In this document: piece after piece, positions 9,070 to 17,830 of the stretch | Layout of the letters: each line of letters opens with the position of its first letter | Numbering within the stretch: the first letter of the stretch is position 1 | Assembly (NCBI RefSeq): GCF_017744015.1 | Contig: NZ_JAGHRA010000006.1 | Coordinates: 162,628-226,627 of the forward strand | DNA length: 64,000 nucleotides | Source of the DNA: Paracoccus sp. R12_2 | GTDB lineage: Bacteria > Pseudomonadota > Alphaproteobacteria > Rhodobacterales > Rhodobacteraceae | Direction: 5' to 3' | Made by a program: the position numbers and the translations under genes | The notes under the pieces: generated by a model | Database searches by the model: none | Told to the model about the DNA's origin: nothing | The model's input: the letters and a program-made list of their open reading frames with translations, nothing else

Positions 9070-9942
9070 CTATTTCCAGCGGCGATGCACCCAGAACCAC
9101 TGGTCCATGTGCTGTCTGACCAGCTTTTCGAGATCGTCGTTCAGGTCCTGCATCATCTGTTGCGGATCGCCATGAGCCAGCGGGTTTCCGACATGAACAC
9201 GGAAGCTTACGCCGTCGGGCTGGCGGATCGCGTGGATCGGCAGGATCAGCGCGTCGTATCTGATCGCCAGCTCGGCCGGGGTCAGGACTGTTCTGGCCGG
9301 AAGGTCGAAGAACCGCAGTTCAGGCGCATGGCGGTCGTGCTGATCGAATCCCAGGGCCAGCCAGCCGCCGCCCTTCAGAAAGCGCAGCATCGAGGCAAGT
9401 CCGGCGCGCCCGCGCGGGAACAACGGCTCGGCGATGGCGGTGATTGCCGGGATGTAGTGGCGGTTGAACGCCTCGTTGTTCATCGGCCGATACAGCGCGC
9501 CGACCGGCCAGCCCCGGGCCGAAAGCGCCGCCCGCATCGCGTCATAATTGCCGAAATGCGCGCAGGCGATGATGACCGGGCGATGCGCGTCGAACGCCTG
9601 TTCGAGGGCGGGCAGGCCCGGCCCCTCCAGCGGATCGGCGGCGCGGATCCGGGCGGTGAATTCATCGCCCGAATAGATTTCGGCGACCGAACGGCCCGCA
9701 TTGGCCGGAACGGCGCGGGTCAGCCGCCGCACGTCCTGTGCGGACATGTCAGGCCGCGCCAGTGTCAGGTTTTCGCGGATCCGCCGACGCCAGCCCGCCA
9801 CGGGGGCCAGCAGATGGGCGAAGATCCAGCCGACCGCCGGGATGCGACGTTCATAGGGCAGCAGCCGAGCCAGCGTCATCACCGCCAGGAACGCGCCGCT
9901 GGCCAGCCGGTCGGTTGGCGATGTCCGGTCCTCGTCGCTCAT
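9070..9942 (-). CDS. lysophospholipid/lipid A acyltransferase (LpxL/HtrB-like)
   Basis: 290-residue LPLAT-superfamily enzyme. The catalytic H-x4-D motif is present (HFGNYD, His129 to Asp134), followed by RPMNNEAFNRHY, LPAELAIRYDA-type sequence (TPAELAIRYDALILPI) and a C-terminal MDQWFWVHRRWK, the ending typical of lauroyl/myristoyl acyltransferases of lipid A synthesis. It acts at the inner-membrane cytoplasmic face. Its ATG overlaps the EamA stop (ATGA at 9939-9942). The open frame running on to 10884 is an antisense-frame artefact of the EamA gene and not a fusion. Confidence 0.9.
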   Translation of the reverse strand: MSDEDRTSPTDRLASGAFLAVMTLARLLPYERRIPAVGWIFAHLLAPVAGWRRRIRENLTLARPDMSAQDVRRLTRAVPANAGRSVAEIYSGDEFTARIRAADPLEGPGLPALEQAFDAHRPVIIACAHFGNYDAMRAALSARGWPVGALYRPMNNEAFNRHYIPAITAIAEPLFPRGRAGLASMLRFLKGGGWLALGFDQHDRHAPELRFFDLPARTVLTPAELAIRYDALILPIHAIRQPDGVSFRVHVGNPLAHGDPQQMMQDLNDDLEKLVRQHMDQWFWVHRRWK

Positions 9943-10865
9943 CGGTCCTTCCGCGCTATCCGCGCCTCGCGCGACCAAACGTAAAGCCCCGCGCCGACGA
10001 TAATCACCGCGCCGACAATGGTCCAGCGATCGGGCAGCTGGCCGAAGAACAGCCACCCCCACAGACCGGCCCAGACCAGTCCGGTATAGCCGAATGGCGC
10101 CAGAACGCCGGCCTCGGCGATCGCGAATGCCCGGATCAGCAAGGTCTGGCTGATCGTGCCGAACAGGCCCAGGGCGGCGAAGGCCCAAAGGTCCGCTGCC
10201 GCGACGGGTTGCCAGAAGAACGGCACCGCGACCGAAGTCAGCGTCGCCCCGACCAACGCCGACCACAGGACCGAAGTCGCGGTCGAATCGCCGCGCACGA
10301 CGCGTGTCAGCAACGCCCCTGCGGCGTAGGTGAAGGCACCGATCAACGGCAGCAGCGCGGCGGATTGGAAGACCCCCATTCCCGGTCGGATGATGATCAT
10401 CGCCCCGACCAGCGCGGCGGCAATGCCCATCACGCGGCGAAGCCCGATGCGCTCGCCCAGAAACAATGCCGCGCCGAGTGTGATCAGCACCGGGTTGGTG
10501 TCCATGATCGCGGTCGCCTCGGCCAGTCCGATGAATTGCAGCGAGGTGAAGAACAGTCCGACTGATGCAAGCTGCGTCAGCGCCCGACCGAATTGCAGGC
10601 CCGGATGGCGGGTTCGCAACAATGCGGGGATTCGGGAACGGAACAGCAAGACGAGGATCGCGACATTCACGATGAACCGCGCCCAGACCACCTGCCCGGG
10701 GTGATAGCTTTGCGTCAGGTGTTTCGCGGTCGCATCCATCATGGTGAAGCACAGGACCGCGCCACAGATCAGCAGGATGCCAAGACCCTGCTGGTCGCCG
10801 GACGGGTGACGCAGCCCCGCCCGTTCCAGTCCCATCAGCGCGAAGCCCCGTGACAGAACCCGCAT
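9939..10865 (-). CDS. EamA/DMT-family permease
   Basis: About 308 residues with ten hydrophobic segments in two EamA repeats (first: GILLICGAVLCFTMMDATAKHL and RALTQLASVGLFFTSLQFIGLAEATAI; second: FGTISQTLLIRAFAIAEAGVLAPFGYTGLVWAGL). Drug/metabolite transporter family, inner membrane, usually exporting amino acids or other small metabolites. The start is uncertain: ATG at 10865, ATG at 10835 or GTG at 10901 are all possible and none has a good ribosome site; the first membrane helix begins well after all three. It overlaps the acyltransferase by 4 bp, so the two are co-translated. Confidence 0.87.
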   Translation of the reverse strand: MRVLSRGFALMGLERAGLRHPSGDQQGLGILLICGAVLCFTMMDATAKHLTQSYHPGQVVWARFIVNVAILVLLFRSRIPALLRTRHPGLQFGRALTQLASVGLFFTSLQFIGLAEATAIMDTNPVLITLGAALFLGERIGLRRVMGIAAALVGAMIIIRPGMGVFQSAALLPLIGAFTYAAGALLTRVVRGDSTATSVLWSALVGATLTSVAVPFFWQPVAAADLWAFAALGLFGTISQTLLIRAFAIAEAGVLAPFGYTGLVWAGLWGWLFFGQLPDRWTIVGAVIIVGAGLYVWSREARIARKDR

Positions 10866-10926
10866 CAGCCAGTCGCGGTGGCACAGGCCGGACAGATGCA
10901 CGACCGTTGGTTCAAGGTGCGATCAG

Positions 10927-10943
10927 CTCCGCCGATGGCGGAG
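10927..10943 (-). terminator. short GC hairpin downstream of tkt
   Basis: CTCCGCC / GGCGGAG with a 3-base loop lies 8 bp past the transketolase stop and before the EamA gene. There is no T-tract, so it may be a weak terminator or an mRNA 3' stabiliser. Confidence 0.35.
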
Positions 10944-10950
10944 ATGTTCG

Positions 10951-12975
10951 TCACAGCAATGCCTTGGCGCGCGTGACGACAACCTCGGCGGTGATCCCGA
11001 ATTCCTGATACAGCGCCGGGGCCGGGGCAGAGGCGCCGAACCCGGTCATGCCGATGAAATCCGATTTTTCCTCGCGGCCGCGCTCACCCAGAAGCAGCCA
11101 GTCCCAGGGTTGCCGCACCGCAGCCTCGATGGCGATCCGGACGGTTCCGGCAGGAAGGATCTCTTCGCGGTAGGTCGATGGCTGGTCGCGGAACAGCTCC
11201 ATCGACGGAACGGACACGACGCGCGTGGGCGTGCCATCGGCCTCCAGCGTCTCGCGCGCCGCAACGGCGATCTCGACTTCGGAGCCTGTGGCCATCAACA
11301 CGACCTCGGGCTTGCCACCGGTCGCCTCGCGCAGCACATAGGCGCCCTTGGCGGACAGGTTGTCGTCCTTGTGCGTGGTGCGCAGCGTCGGCAGTCCCTG
11401 CCGCGACAGCGCCATGATGGTCGGGCGGTCGCTTTGCGACAGGGCCAGTTCCCACGCTTCGGCGGTCTCGACCTGGTCGCAGGGGCGCAGGGTCAGGATA
11501 TTCGGCGTCGCGCGCGCAATCGCCAGATGTTCGACCGGCTGGTGGGTCGGGCCATCCTCGCCCAGCCCGATGCTGTCATGGGTCATGACATAGATCACCG
11601 GCAGTCCCATCAACGCCGACAGGCGGATCGCACCGCGTGCATAGTCGGTGAAGGTCAGGAACGTCCCGCCATAGGGCCGGAACCCGCCATGCAGCCAGAT
11701 GCCGTTCATCGCGGCCGACATGCCGTGTTCCCGGATGCCGTAATGGACATAGCGCCCCAGCCGGTTCTCGGCCGAGAAGACCTTCATGTCGGCGGTCCGG
11801 GTGTTGTTCGATCCGGTCAGGTCGGCCGAGCCGCCCAGGTTTTCGGGCATGTGCGGGTTCAGAACCTCAAGCACGTTCTCGCTTGCCTTGCGGGTCGCGA
11901 CCTTCGGCTTGCCTTCCGAGGTCTGGGTCTTCAGGGCACGGACCGTGCTGGCCAGCGCCGGGCTTGCGCCATTGTCGATGCGGCGCCTGAATTCCTCGCG
12001 GCTGTCGGTGCTTAGCGCCTCGACGCGGGCCTCCCACGCGCTGCGGTCATCGCTGCCGCGGGCGCCGATCTTGCGCCAGTCGGACAGGATCTGTTCGGGG
12101 ATCTCGAAGGCAGGGGCGTCCCAGCCGAAGGCGCTGCGCACCGCGTCGATTTCTTCGGCGCCCAGGGGCGAGCCATGCGCCTTGGCGCTGTCGGACTTGG
12201 TCGGCGCACCGAAGCCGATGATCGTCTTGCAATCGACCAGCACCGGACGGCCGTCATCCTGTGCGGCCTCTTTCAGCGCGCGTGCGATGTCGGCCGCGTC
12301 ATGCCCGTCGCAGGACAGGACCCGCCAGCCGGATGCCTCGAACCGGGCGCGCTGATCGGTCTTGTCCGACAGGCTGACCCGGCCGTCTATGGTGATGTCG
12401 TTGTTGTCCCACAGCACGACCAGACGGCCCAGCTTCTGCGCGCCGGCAAGTGCGATCGCCTCGTGGCTGATACCCTCCATCAGGCAGCCATCGCCGGCGA
12501 TGACCCAGGTGCGGTGATCGCACAACTCGGACCCGAACTCTGCCCGCATCGCCTCTTCGGCCATCGCCATGCCGACAGCGGTCGACAGGCCCTGACCCAG
12601 CGGCCCGGTCGTCGTCTCGATGCCGGTGGCGTGGCCGTATTCCGGGTGACCCGCGGTGATCGAGCCAAGCTGACGGAAGTTGCGGATCTGATCCATCGTC
12701 ATGTCGGCATAGCCAGTCAGATGCAGCAGCGCGTAGAGCAGCATCGAGCCATGGCCTGCGGACAGCACGAACCGGTCACGATCGAACCAATGCGGCGCGC
12801 TGGCGTCGAATTTGAGATGATTGCGGAACAGCACCGTGGCGACGTCGGCCATACCCATCGGCATGCCCGGATGGCCGGAATTGGCGGTTTCGACGGCGTC
12901 CATCGCCAGGACGCGGATGGCGCTGGCCAGTTTCCAGTGCTCGGGGTCGGCTTTGCGGCGGGCGGCGATGTCCAT
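10951..12975 (-). CDS. tkt: transketolase
   Basis: 674-residue thiamine-diphosphate enzyme of the pentose phosphate and Calvin-type pathways. It supplies erythrose-4-phosphate to the shikimate route. The N-terminal TPP domain has [43 protein letters not shown] and [13 protein letters not shown] followed by [11 protein letters not shown]. The pyrimidine-binding domain has [19 protein letters not shown] and [13 protein letters not shown], and the C-terminal domain carries [10 protein letters not shown] start at the ATG at 12975, preceded by GAAGGGA; the longer frame to 13089 has no family similarity. Full length for the family. Confidence 0.97.
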   Translation of the reverse strand: MDIAARRKADPEHWKLASAIRVLAMDAVETANSGHPGMPMGMADVATVLFRNHLKFDASAPHWFDRDRFVLSAGHGSMLLYALLHLTGYADMTMDQIRNFRQLGSITAGHPEYGHATGIETTTGPLGQGLSTAVGMAMAEEAMRAEFGSELCDHRTWVIAGDGCLMEGISHEAIALAGAQKLGRLVVLWDNNDITIDGRVSLSDKTDQRARFEASGWRVLSCDGHDAADIARALKEAAQDDGRPVLVDCKTIIGFGAPTKSDSAKAHGSPLGAEEIDAVRSAFGWDAPAFEIPEQILSDWRKIGARGSDDRSAWEARVEALSTDSREEFRRRIDNGASPALASTVRALKTQTSEGKPKVATRKASENVLEVLNPHMPENLGGSADLTGSNNTRTADMKVFSAENRLGRYVHYGIREHGMSAAMNGIWLHGGFRPYGGTFLTFTDYARGAIRLSALMGLPVIYVMTHDSIGLGEDGPTHQPVEHLAIARATPNILTLRPCDQVETAEAWELALSQSDRPTIMALSRQGLPTLRTTHKDDNLSAKGAYVLREATGGKPEVVLMATGSEVEIAVAARETLEADGTPTRVVSVPSMELFRDQPSTYREEILPAGTVRIAIEAAVRQPWDWLLLGERGREEKSDFIGMTGFGASAPAPALYQEFGITAEVVVTRAKALL

Positions 12976-13223
12976 TGCGGTCCCTTCTTCGGGCTGAGAT
13001 ACGTTGCGGTTTTTGTTAGGGGCGATGGGGGCCGGTTGCAAGCCGTTGACCCGCTGTACCGCCCCGCAAGGCCGTCCGAGGCGAAGCAACTGCTAAACGG
13101 ACCTTTGCGGTTGCCGAAAGCGTCGCGGACGGCTTTTCCCGACCACCGGATCGTGCGCGGTCGTGTTCGCCGTGCGATACGAAGGCAGGCCTTGGCCGAA
13201 GGGCTTCGGGAAACGTTCGACGC

Positions 13224-14549
13224 CTAGCTGTCGTCCGCCACAGGGGCCAGGGATCTGATCCTGAGCCGAGTGATGCGGTTCTCACGCCGCGCCGCCACCT
13301 CGAAGCGATAGCCGTGGAACGAAAAGACCTGACCCTGTTCCGGGATCGACTGGGCCATGTGAATCACCAGGCCCGCGACGGTATTCGCCTCGTCATCCGG
13401 CAGGTTCCAGTCCAGTTGCCGGTTCAGGTCGCGGATCGTCATGCCGCCATCCACGGTATAGTCGTCCTTCGCGTTGGGGGTCAGCGTCGGGTCGGCCTCG
13501 GTGTCGTGTTCGTCCGCGATCTCGCCGACGATCTCTTCGATGATGTCCTCCAGCGTGATCAGCCCGCGCAGCGTGCCGTATTCGTCGACGACCAGCGCAA
13601 AATGCGTGCGCCGTTTCAGGAACTCGCGCATCTGTTCGTCCAGCGCGGTGGTTTCCGGCACGAAATAGGGCTTCATCGCGACCGCCATCACGTCGAAACG
13701 CGACAACGCGGTGGGATCACCACTGTCGCGGATGGCCTTGTTGACGGCGCGCAGCAGATCCTTGGCATGGATCACCCCGACGACGTTCTCGCGTTCGTCG
13801 CGATAGACGGGCAGTCTGGTATGCGGGCTGGCCAGCACCGCGTCGAGGATCTCGGCCGGCGGGCGGGCGGCATCGATCATCTGGATGCCCGAGCGGTGGC
13901 GCATGATCTCATCTACGGTGCGGTTGCCCAGATCCAGAGCCCCCAGAAGTCTGTCGCGATCCTCTTTCTGGACAGCCCCCGCAGCATGGCCGATCGACAG
14001 CGCGCCCTCGATTTCCTCTTGCAGAGAGAACATGTGAGAGCCGGGATCGGTCTTCAGCCCGAACAGGCTCAGAATGCCGCGCACGATCAGCCGGACGACC
14101 ATCACGACCGGCGACAGGATCAGCGTCACCCAGCGGATCGGTCGGGCGACACGGCTGGCGACGGTTTCAGGTGCCGAGATGGCATAGGTCTTTGGCATCA
14201 CCTCGGAAAAGATCAGCACCAGGACCGTCATCACCAGCGTGGCCATCGCAACGCCGCTTGATCCCAGAAGCCGCGTGAACAGCGCCGTGGCAAGGCTTGC
14301 GGACAGGATGTTGACGACGTTGTTGCCCAGAAGGATGGCGCCGATCAGGCGTTCGCTGTCCTCGGTCACGTCCAGCGCGGCGCGCGCGCCCTCATCGCCA
14401 CGGTCCGCGCGCGAATGCAATTTCGCGCGGCTGGCCGCCGTCAGTGCCGTTTCCGAGCCTGAAAAGAAGCCCGACAGCATCAGCAGGATCATGATGGAAA
14501 AGCCGGTCAGCCAGAAGGCTGCGTCGAGGATGCTGGATGCGTCGTCCAT
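13224..14549 (-). CDS. CNNM/CorC-HlyC-family membrane protein
   Basis: 441 residues in the standard three-part layout. The DUF21/CNNM transmembrane domain covers about residues 15-190 (LSGFFSGSETALTAASRAKLH, ILLGNNVVNILSASLATALF, IFSEVMPKTYA). A CBS pair covers about 215-345 (IMRHRSGIQMID, HTRLPVYRDERENVVGVIHAKDLL, FALVVDEYGTLRGLITLEDIIEEIVGEI). A C-terminal CorC_HlyC domain covers about 355-435 (YTVDGGMTIRDLNRQLDW). Relatives are implicated in Mg2+/Co2+ efflux; the old name 'hemolysin' is misleading. It starts 21 bp after the xerD stop, so it probably shares the xerD transcript. Confidence 0.92.
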   Translation of the reverse strand: MDDASSILDAAFWLTGFSIMILLMLSGFFSGSETALTAASRAKLHSRADRGDEGARAALDVTEDSERLIGAILLGNNVVNILSASLATALFTRLLGSSGVAMATLVMTVLVLIFSEVMPKTYAISAPETVASRVARPIRWVTLILSPVVMVVRLIVRGILSLFGLKTDPGSHMFSLQEEIEGALSIGHAAGAVQKEDRDRLLGALDLGNRTVDEIMRHRSGIQMIDAARPPAEILDAVLASPHTRLPVYRDERENVVGVIHAKDLLRAVNKAIRDSGDPTALSRFDVMAVAMKPYFVPETTALDEQMREFLKRRTHFALVVDEYGTLRGLITLEDIIEEIVGEIADEHDTEADPTLTPNAKDDYTVDGGMTIRDLNRQLDWNLPDDEANTVAGLVIHMAQSIPEQGQVFSFHGYRFEVAARRENRITRLRIRSLAPVADDS

Positions 14550-14570
14550 GTGCCCTTATCGGTTCCAGAG

Positions 14571-15530
14571 TTAGGTCTGCCCGGTAACGCCGGCCAGAGG
14601 ATGATGGTTCAGGACCAGATCGCGCATCCGCGCGTCCAGAACATGGGTGTAGATCTCGGTGGTGCCAAGATCGGCGTGCCCCAGAAGCGTCTGGATACTG
14701 CGCAGATCCGCGCCGCCTTCCAGAAGATGCGTGGCGAAGGCATGCCGGATGACATGCGGGGTGACGCGCGCCGGATCAACCCCCGCACGCACCGCGATGT
14801 CGTTCAGAAGCCGGCCAAAACTTTGACGCGGCATGTGTCCGGCCGCGCCGGGGGCGGGAAACAACCACCGCCCGGCCTTGCCCGCGACAAGACGGCCCAA
14901 CGCACTGTCAGGGCGCGCGTTGTCGCGCAAATCAAGCCACCCGGCCATCGCCATGCGCGCGGGCGATGTCAGCGGCACCATCCTGTCCTTCCCGCCCTTT
15001 CCCCGGATCAGCAGCAGTTCGGGATCGCCACGACAGGCGGCGACCGGCAGCGTGACCAATTCGCTGACGCGCATCCCGGTGGCATAAAGCATCTCGATCA
15101 GGCACAGGTTGCGGGCGCGTTCGGCCGGGCCGCGACCGGTCTGCGGCGCGGCTGCCAGCAGCGCGTCCACCTCGGCGCGATCAAGCGTCTTTGGCAGGCG
15201 CTTGGCACGACCCGGCCCGGCGATGCGGATGGCAGGGTCATCCTCTCGCCAGCCTTCCTCAAGCGCGAAGCGGGTGAACTGGCGGATCGATGACAACCGC
15301 CTTGCGCGGGTCGCGCGTGACAGGCCTTGGGCGTCGCAATGGGTCAGGTAATCCTCGACCATTTCGCGTGACAGTTCCGCCAGCGACAGGCCGCGACCAT
15401 CCAGCCAGTCCGACACATCGCGCAGGTCACGTCCGTAAGCCAGCAGTGTGTTCTGCGCAGCGCCCGCCTCGGCCGCCTGGGCGTCGAGAAAGGCGGAAAT
15501 CGCGCGATGATCGCCGGGGGTCAGGGTCAT
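14571..15530 (-). CDS. xerD: site-specific tyrosine recombinase XerD
   Basis: 319-residue tyrosine recombinase. The N-terminal SAM-like core-binding domain (about 8-95) is followed by the catalytic domain with the complete set by my count: Arg154 (GMRVSEL), Lys178 (RGKGGKDR), His259 and Arg262 (HVIRHAFATHLL), His285 (LLGHADLGTTEIY) and nucleophile Tyr294. This fits chromosome-dimer resolution at dif with XerC and not a phage integrase; no att-like repeats or tRNA target flank it. The ATG overlaps the stop of the 499-residue secreted-protein gene (15527-15530), so the two are translationally coupled. Confidence 0.93.
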   Translation of the reverse strand: MTLTPGDHRAISAFLDAQAAEAGAAQNTLLAYGRDLRDVSDWLDGRGLSLAELSREMVEDYLTHCDAQGLSRATRARRLSSIRQFTRFALEEGWREDDPAIRIAGPGRAKRLPKTLDRAEVDALLAAAPQTGRGPAERARNLCLIEMLYATGMRVSELVTLPVAACRGDPELLLIRGKGGKDRMVPLTSPARMAMAGWLDLRDNARPDSALGRLVAGKAGRWLFPAPGAAGHMPRQSFGRLLNDIAVRAGVDPARVTPHVIRHAFATHLLEGGADLRSIQTLLGHADLGTTEIYTHVLDARMRDLVLNHHPLAGVTGQT

Positions 15531-17026
15531 TGGGTCGCTGCCATGTTCGGGCGCAGGGCAAGCTGGCTGGCTGCCAGCCCGGCATCCTCGGTCAGGCCCA
15601 ATGCGCGCAGCGTCGCCAGACCGCGCGCCGCGCGCGGCAGATCGCCGTCGATGCCGGCATCGATATCGGCCATCGCAGACAGCAGCGCCTCGCCCTTGCG
15701 CCCGGGTGTTGGCTGCGACTTCGGTGCCTGCAGTTCTTGCGGAATCTCTTCGGGCTGGTCAACCGGCAGGCCCTGCCACTGACGCAACCAGCCGGAAATT
15801 TGCGCGGCGTCCTCGTTGGCGTGCGGGGCAGGGGTTTGCGGCAAATCCTCGGCGATCATGCCTGCCAGCACATCGGCCATGTCCGCGGCACGGAACTGAT
15901 CGAAGGCGCGCGGCAGTGCGGTCAGCGGATCACCTGCAGCGATCGCCGCCTCCATCGTGCGCATCGCGCCTGCGCGTTCCCAGACGCCGCCCGACGCTGC
16001 CGGTTTCTGTTCGGCATAGATGTCGCGCAGCCGCTGAGAAGAGATCGCGCCGGCCCGTGCAAGACGTTCTGCCGCCTCCAGCCGGGCCTTCCAGCCGTTG
16101 TTCAGGCGCAGGTCCGATTGCGCGAAGGCAAGGGGTAGGGGGACTGTTGGCAGGGGCTGACCGATGGCTTCGTGGATACGGAACTCCAGTGGTGTCAGCC
16201 GGTCAGAGGGAGGCACCGTCTCGGCTGCGTCGACGAAGCCATCATCAAGGAAATGTGTCAGCAACAGCGCCTGCTGCGGTTGGATCAGGTCAAGTGCCTC
16301 GGCGCCGCGCAGGCTGATCGCCGCCGCCGCCCAGTCGCCGGTGTGGGCAAGGCAGAAGATGCGCGCCGAAAAGCTGGGCGCGACGCCGGGCGTGGTATTC
16401 ATGATCCGGCAGGCGCGCGCCTCGTCGCCCTGCAGCAATGCAATATCGAACAGGCGGCGAAACACCTGTGCATCTCCGGGGCCCGCGGTCATCAGCAGCG
16501 CCTGGGCCTGATCCAGCGCGCCCATGTCCAGAAGCCGGTCTGCGCGTGCCAGGAACAATTGCCCTGATTGAAGCGGCTGGTCCGGGGCGGCCTCGGGCGG
16601 GGTCAGTTGGGTCAGCAGCACCCGCCGCAGCAACGCGTTCATCGCGGGCAGTCTGGCGGGGGTCTGCTGGATCAGGGGCGCCAGGGTGGCAGCCGCGCTG
16701 CCGCGCCAGAGATCGTTGGGCAGCCCTGCCTTGCGTGCGGTGATGGTTCCTGCGGAATCGGGGTTGCCGCCATCCAGCCGGGTAACCTGAACCGCACCGA
16801 CCGCGCCGGTTTCGGCCACCGGGCGCGACCTGTCGCGTGCGGGCGGCGGTCGCTGGCCGGGCCGCCAGGCGGAACTTTCCCGCGCCGGGCCGCGGACACT
16901 TCCTGACAACCAATCACTTGCCGATAAAGGCCTTCCCTGTTGCGCGAAGATCGGACCGGTGGCGCAGATCCCGATCAGCGCCGAGATCGCGACGGCGCGG
17001 CATATGCGGTGGGTTGTGTCACTCAC
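15527..17026 (-). CDS. secreted/periplasmic protein of unknown function (499 aa)
   Basis: I do not recognise a domain. An N-terminal signal peptide (AVAISALIGICATGPIFAQQ, cleavage likely near residue 29) is followed by a Pro/Arg-rich linker. A long Ala/Leu-rich helical body comes next, with repeated helix-turn-helix spacing (LARADRLLDMGALDQAQALL, GDAQVFRRLFDIALLQGDEARACRI), suggestive of TPR/alpha-solenoid repeats. The start is a GTG at 17026 inside the end of the 45-codon membrane-peptide gene (8-bp overlap), with a G-rich ribosome site. It overlaps xerD at its 3' end. The tight 45-aa - 499-aa - xerD chain suggests an envelope function expressed with XerD, but no role can be assigned. Confidence 0.85.
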   Translation of the reverse strand: MSDTTHRICRAVAISALIGICATGPIFAQQGRPLSASDWLSGSVRGPARESSAWRPGQRPPPARDRSRPVAETGAVGAVQVTRLDGGNPDSAGTITARKAGLPNDLWRGSAAATLAPLIQQTPARLPAMNALLRRVLLTQLTPPEAAPDQPLQSGQLFLARADRLLDMGALDQAQALLMTAGPGDAQVFRRLFDIALLQGDEARACRIMNTTPGVAPSFSARIFCLAHTGDWAAAAISLRGAEALDLIQPQQALLLTHFLDDGFVDAAETVPPSDRLTPLEFRIHEAIGQPLPTVPLPLAFAQSDLRLNNGWKARLEAAERLARAGAISSQRLRDIYAEQKPAASGGVWERAGAMRTMEAAIAAGDPLTALPRAFDQFRAADMADVLAGMIAEDLPQTPAPHANEDAAQISGWLRQWQGLPVDQPEEIPQELQAPKSQPTPGRKGEALLSAMADIDAGIDGDLPRAARGLATLRALGLTEDAGLAASQLALRPNMAATQ

Positions 17027-17156
17027 CCGCGCCCCCGGCCGTCACCGGCGTCCGCATCTCTTGCCGCACCGGATCCATGTCACCCAGATAGGCATAACCG
17101 ACCAAGCCGACCATCGCCGCCAGAATCAGCACCACCAGAAGTTTCAGCAACCGCAT
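17019..17156 (-). CDS. 45-aa single-pass membrane peptide
   Basis: Starts at the ATG at 17156 and reads MRLLKLLVVLILAAMVGLVG, then YAYLGDMDPVRQEMRTPV and a Gly/Ala-rich end. It has one hydrophobic helix followed by a short charged tail predicted to face the periplasm. Support for it being real: an N-terminal positive charge plus a clean transmembrane helix, position as first gene of the minus-strand chain, and an 8-bp overlap with the GTG start of the 499-residue secreted protein, a typical coupled junction. Divergent from aroK with 125 bp between starts. Function unknown. Confidence 0.7.
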   Translation of the reverse strand: MRLLKLLVVLILAAMVGLVGYAYLGDMDPVRQEMRTPVTAGGAGE

Positions 17157-17281
17157 CGAATTTCGCCTCGCTCGCCCTGCATTTCATGGCTTTCCGACGC
17201 TTTGTGCGCCGGTTAGGCCCGAATATATATGGCAATTCCGGAAAGATCACGCCATTCAGTCACGCGATGGAAAGGGCAGGT

Positions 17282-17830
17282 ATGAGACAGGTTCTCGGGC
17301 GGCATATCGTGTTGATCGGCATGATGGGGGCAGGCAAGACCGCCATCGGCAGCGAACTTGCCCGACGTCTGCAGGTGCCCTTCACCGATTCCGACACCGA
17401 GATCGAGGCCGCCGCCGCCATGTCGATCAGCGAAATCTTCGCCCGCGACGGCGAGACGTTCTTTCGTGATCGCGAGACGCAGGTTCTGGCCCGCATCCTG
17501 GATGGCACGCCCGGAATCGTCTCGACCGGCGGCGGCGCCTGGATGCGGGAAAGGAATCGCGATCTGATTGCCGCGCGCGGATTGTCGATCTGGCTGAACT
17601 GCGATCTGGAAACGCTGTGGCACAGGGTCCGTCAGCGCAGCACGCGCCCGCTGCTGAAAACCGCCGACCCCAAGGGGACGCTTGCCGCGCTGATCGCCGA
17701 ACGTTACCCGGTCTATGCAAGCGCGGACCTGACATTCGACGCCCGTCCGGGCGACACGGTCGAGGCGGCCGCCCTGCGGCTGCTTGACCAGATCGGCACC
17801 GCCCATCCCGAATTGCTGGAGACGAAATGA
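17282..17830 (+). CDS. aroK: shikimate kinase
   Basis: 182-residue P-loop kinase that phosphorylates shikimate at the 3-OH. Walker A GMMGAGKT at residues 13-20, the shikimate-binding DSDTEIE motif, FFRDRE (substrate Arg), STGGGAW (Walker B region) and the R-rich lid RQRSTRPLL. The ATG at 17282 has AAGGG just upstream; the in-frame ATG at 17267 and the longer frame beginning at 16940 run into the promoter region and have no homology. It overlaps aroB by 4 bp (ATGA), the usual aroKB arrangement. Confidence 0.96.
   Translation: MRQVLGRHIVLIGMMGAGKTAIGSELARRLQVPFTDSDTEIEAAAAMSISEIFARDGETFFRDRETQVLARILDGTPGIVSTGGGAWMRERNRDLIAARGLSIWLNCDLETLWHRVRQRSTRPLLKTADPKGTLAALIAERYPVYASADLTFDARPGDTVEAAALRLLDQIGTAHPELLETK

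Noticed and set aside
9070..10884. Possible fusion of an acyltransferase with an upstream domain (604 aa)
   Set aside because: The upstream part is the EamA gene read in another frame; the real start is the ATG at 9942 overlapping the EamA stop.
14571..15530. XerD as integrase of a prophage or genomic island
   Set aside because: No phage genes, no att-like repeats, no adjacent tRNA, and coupling to a chromosomal secreted-protein gene; sequence fits housekeeping XerD.
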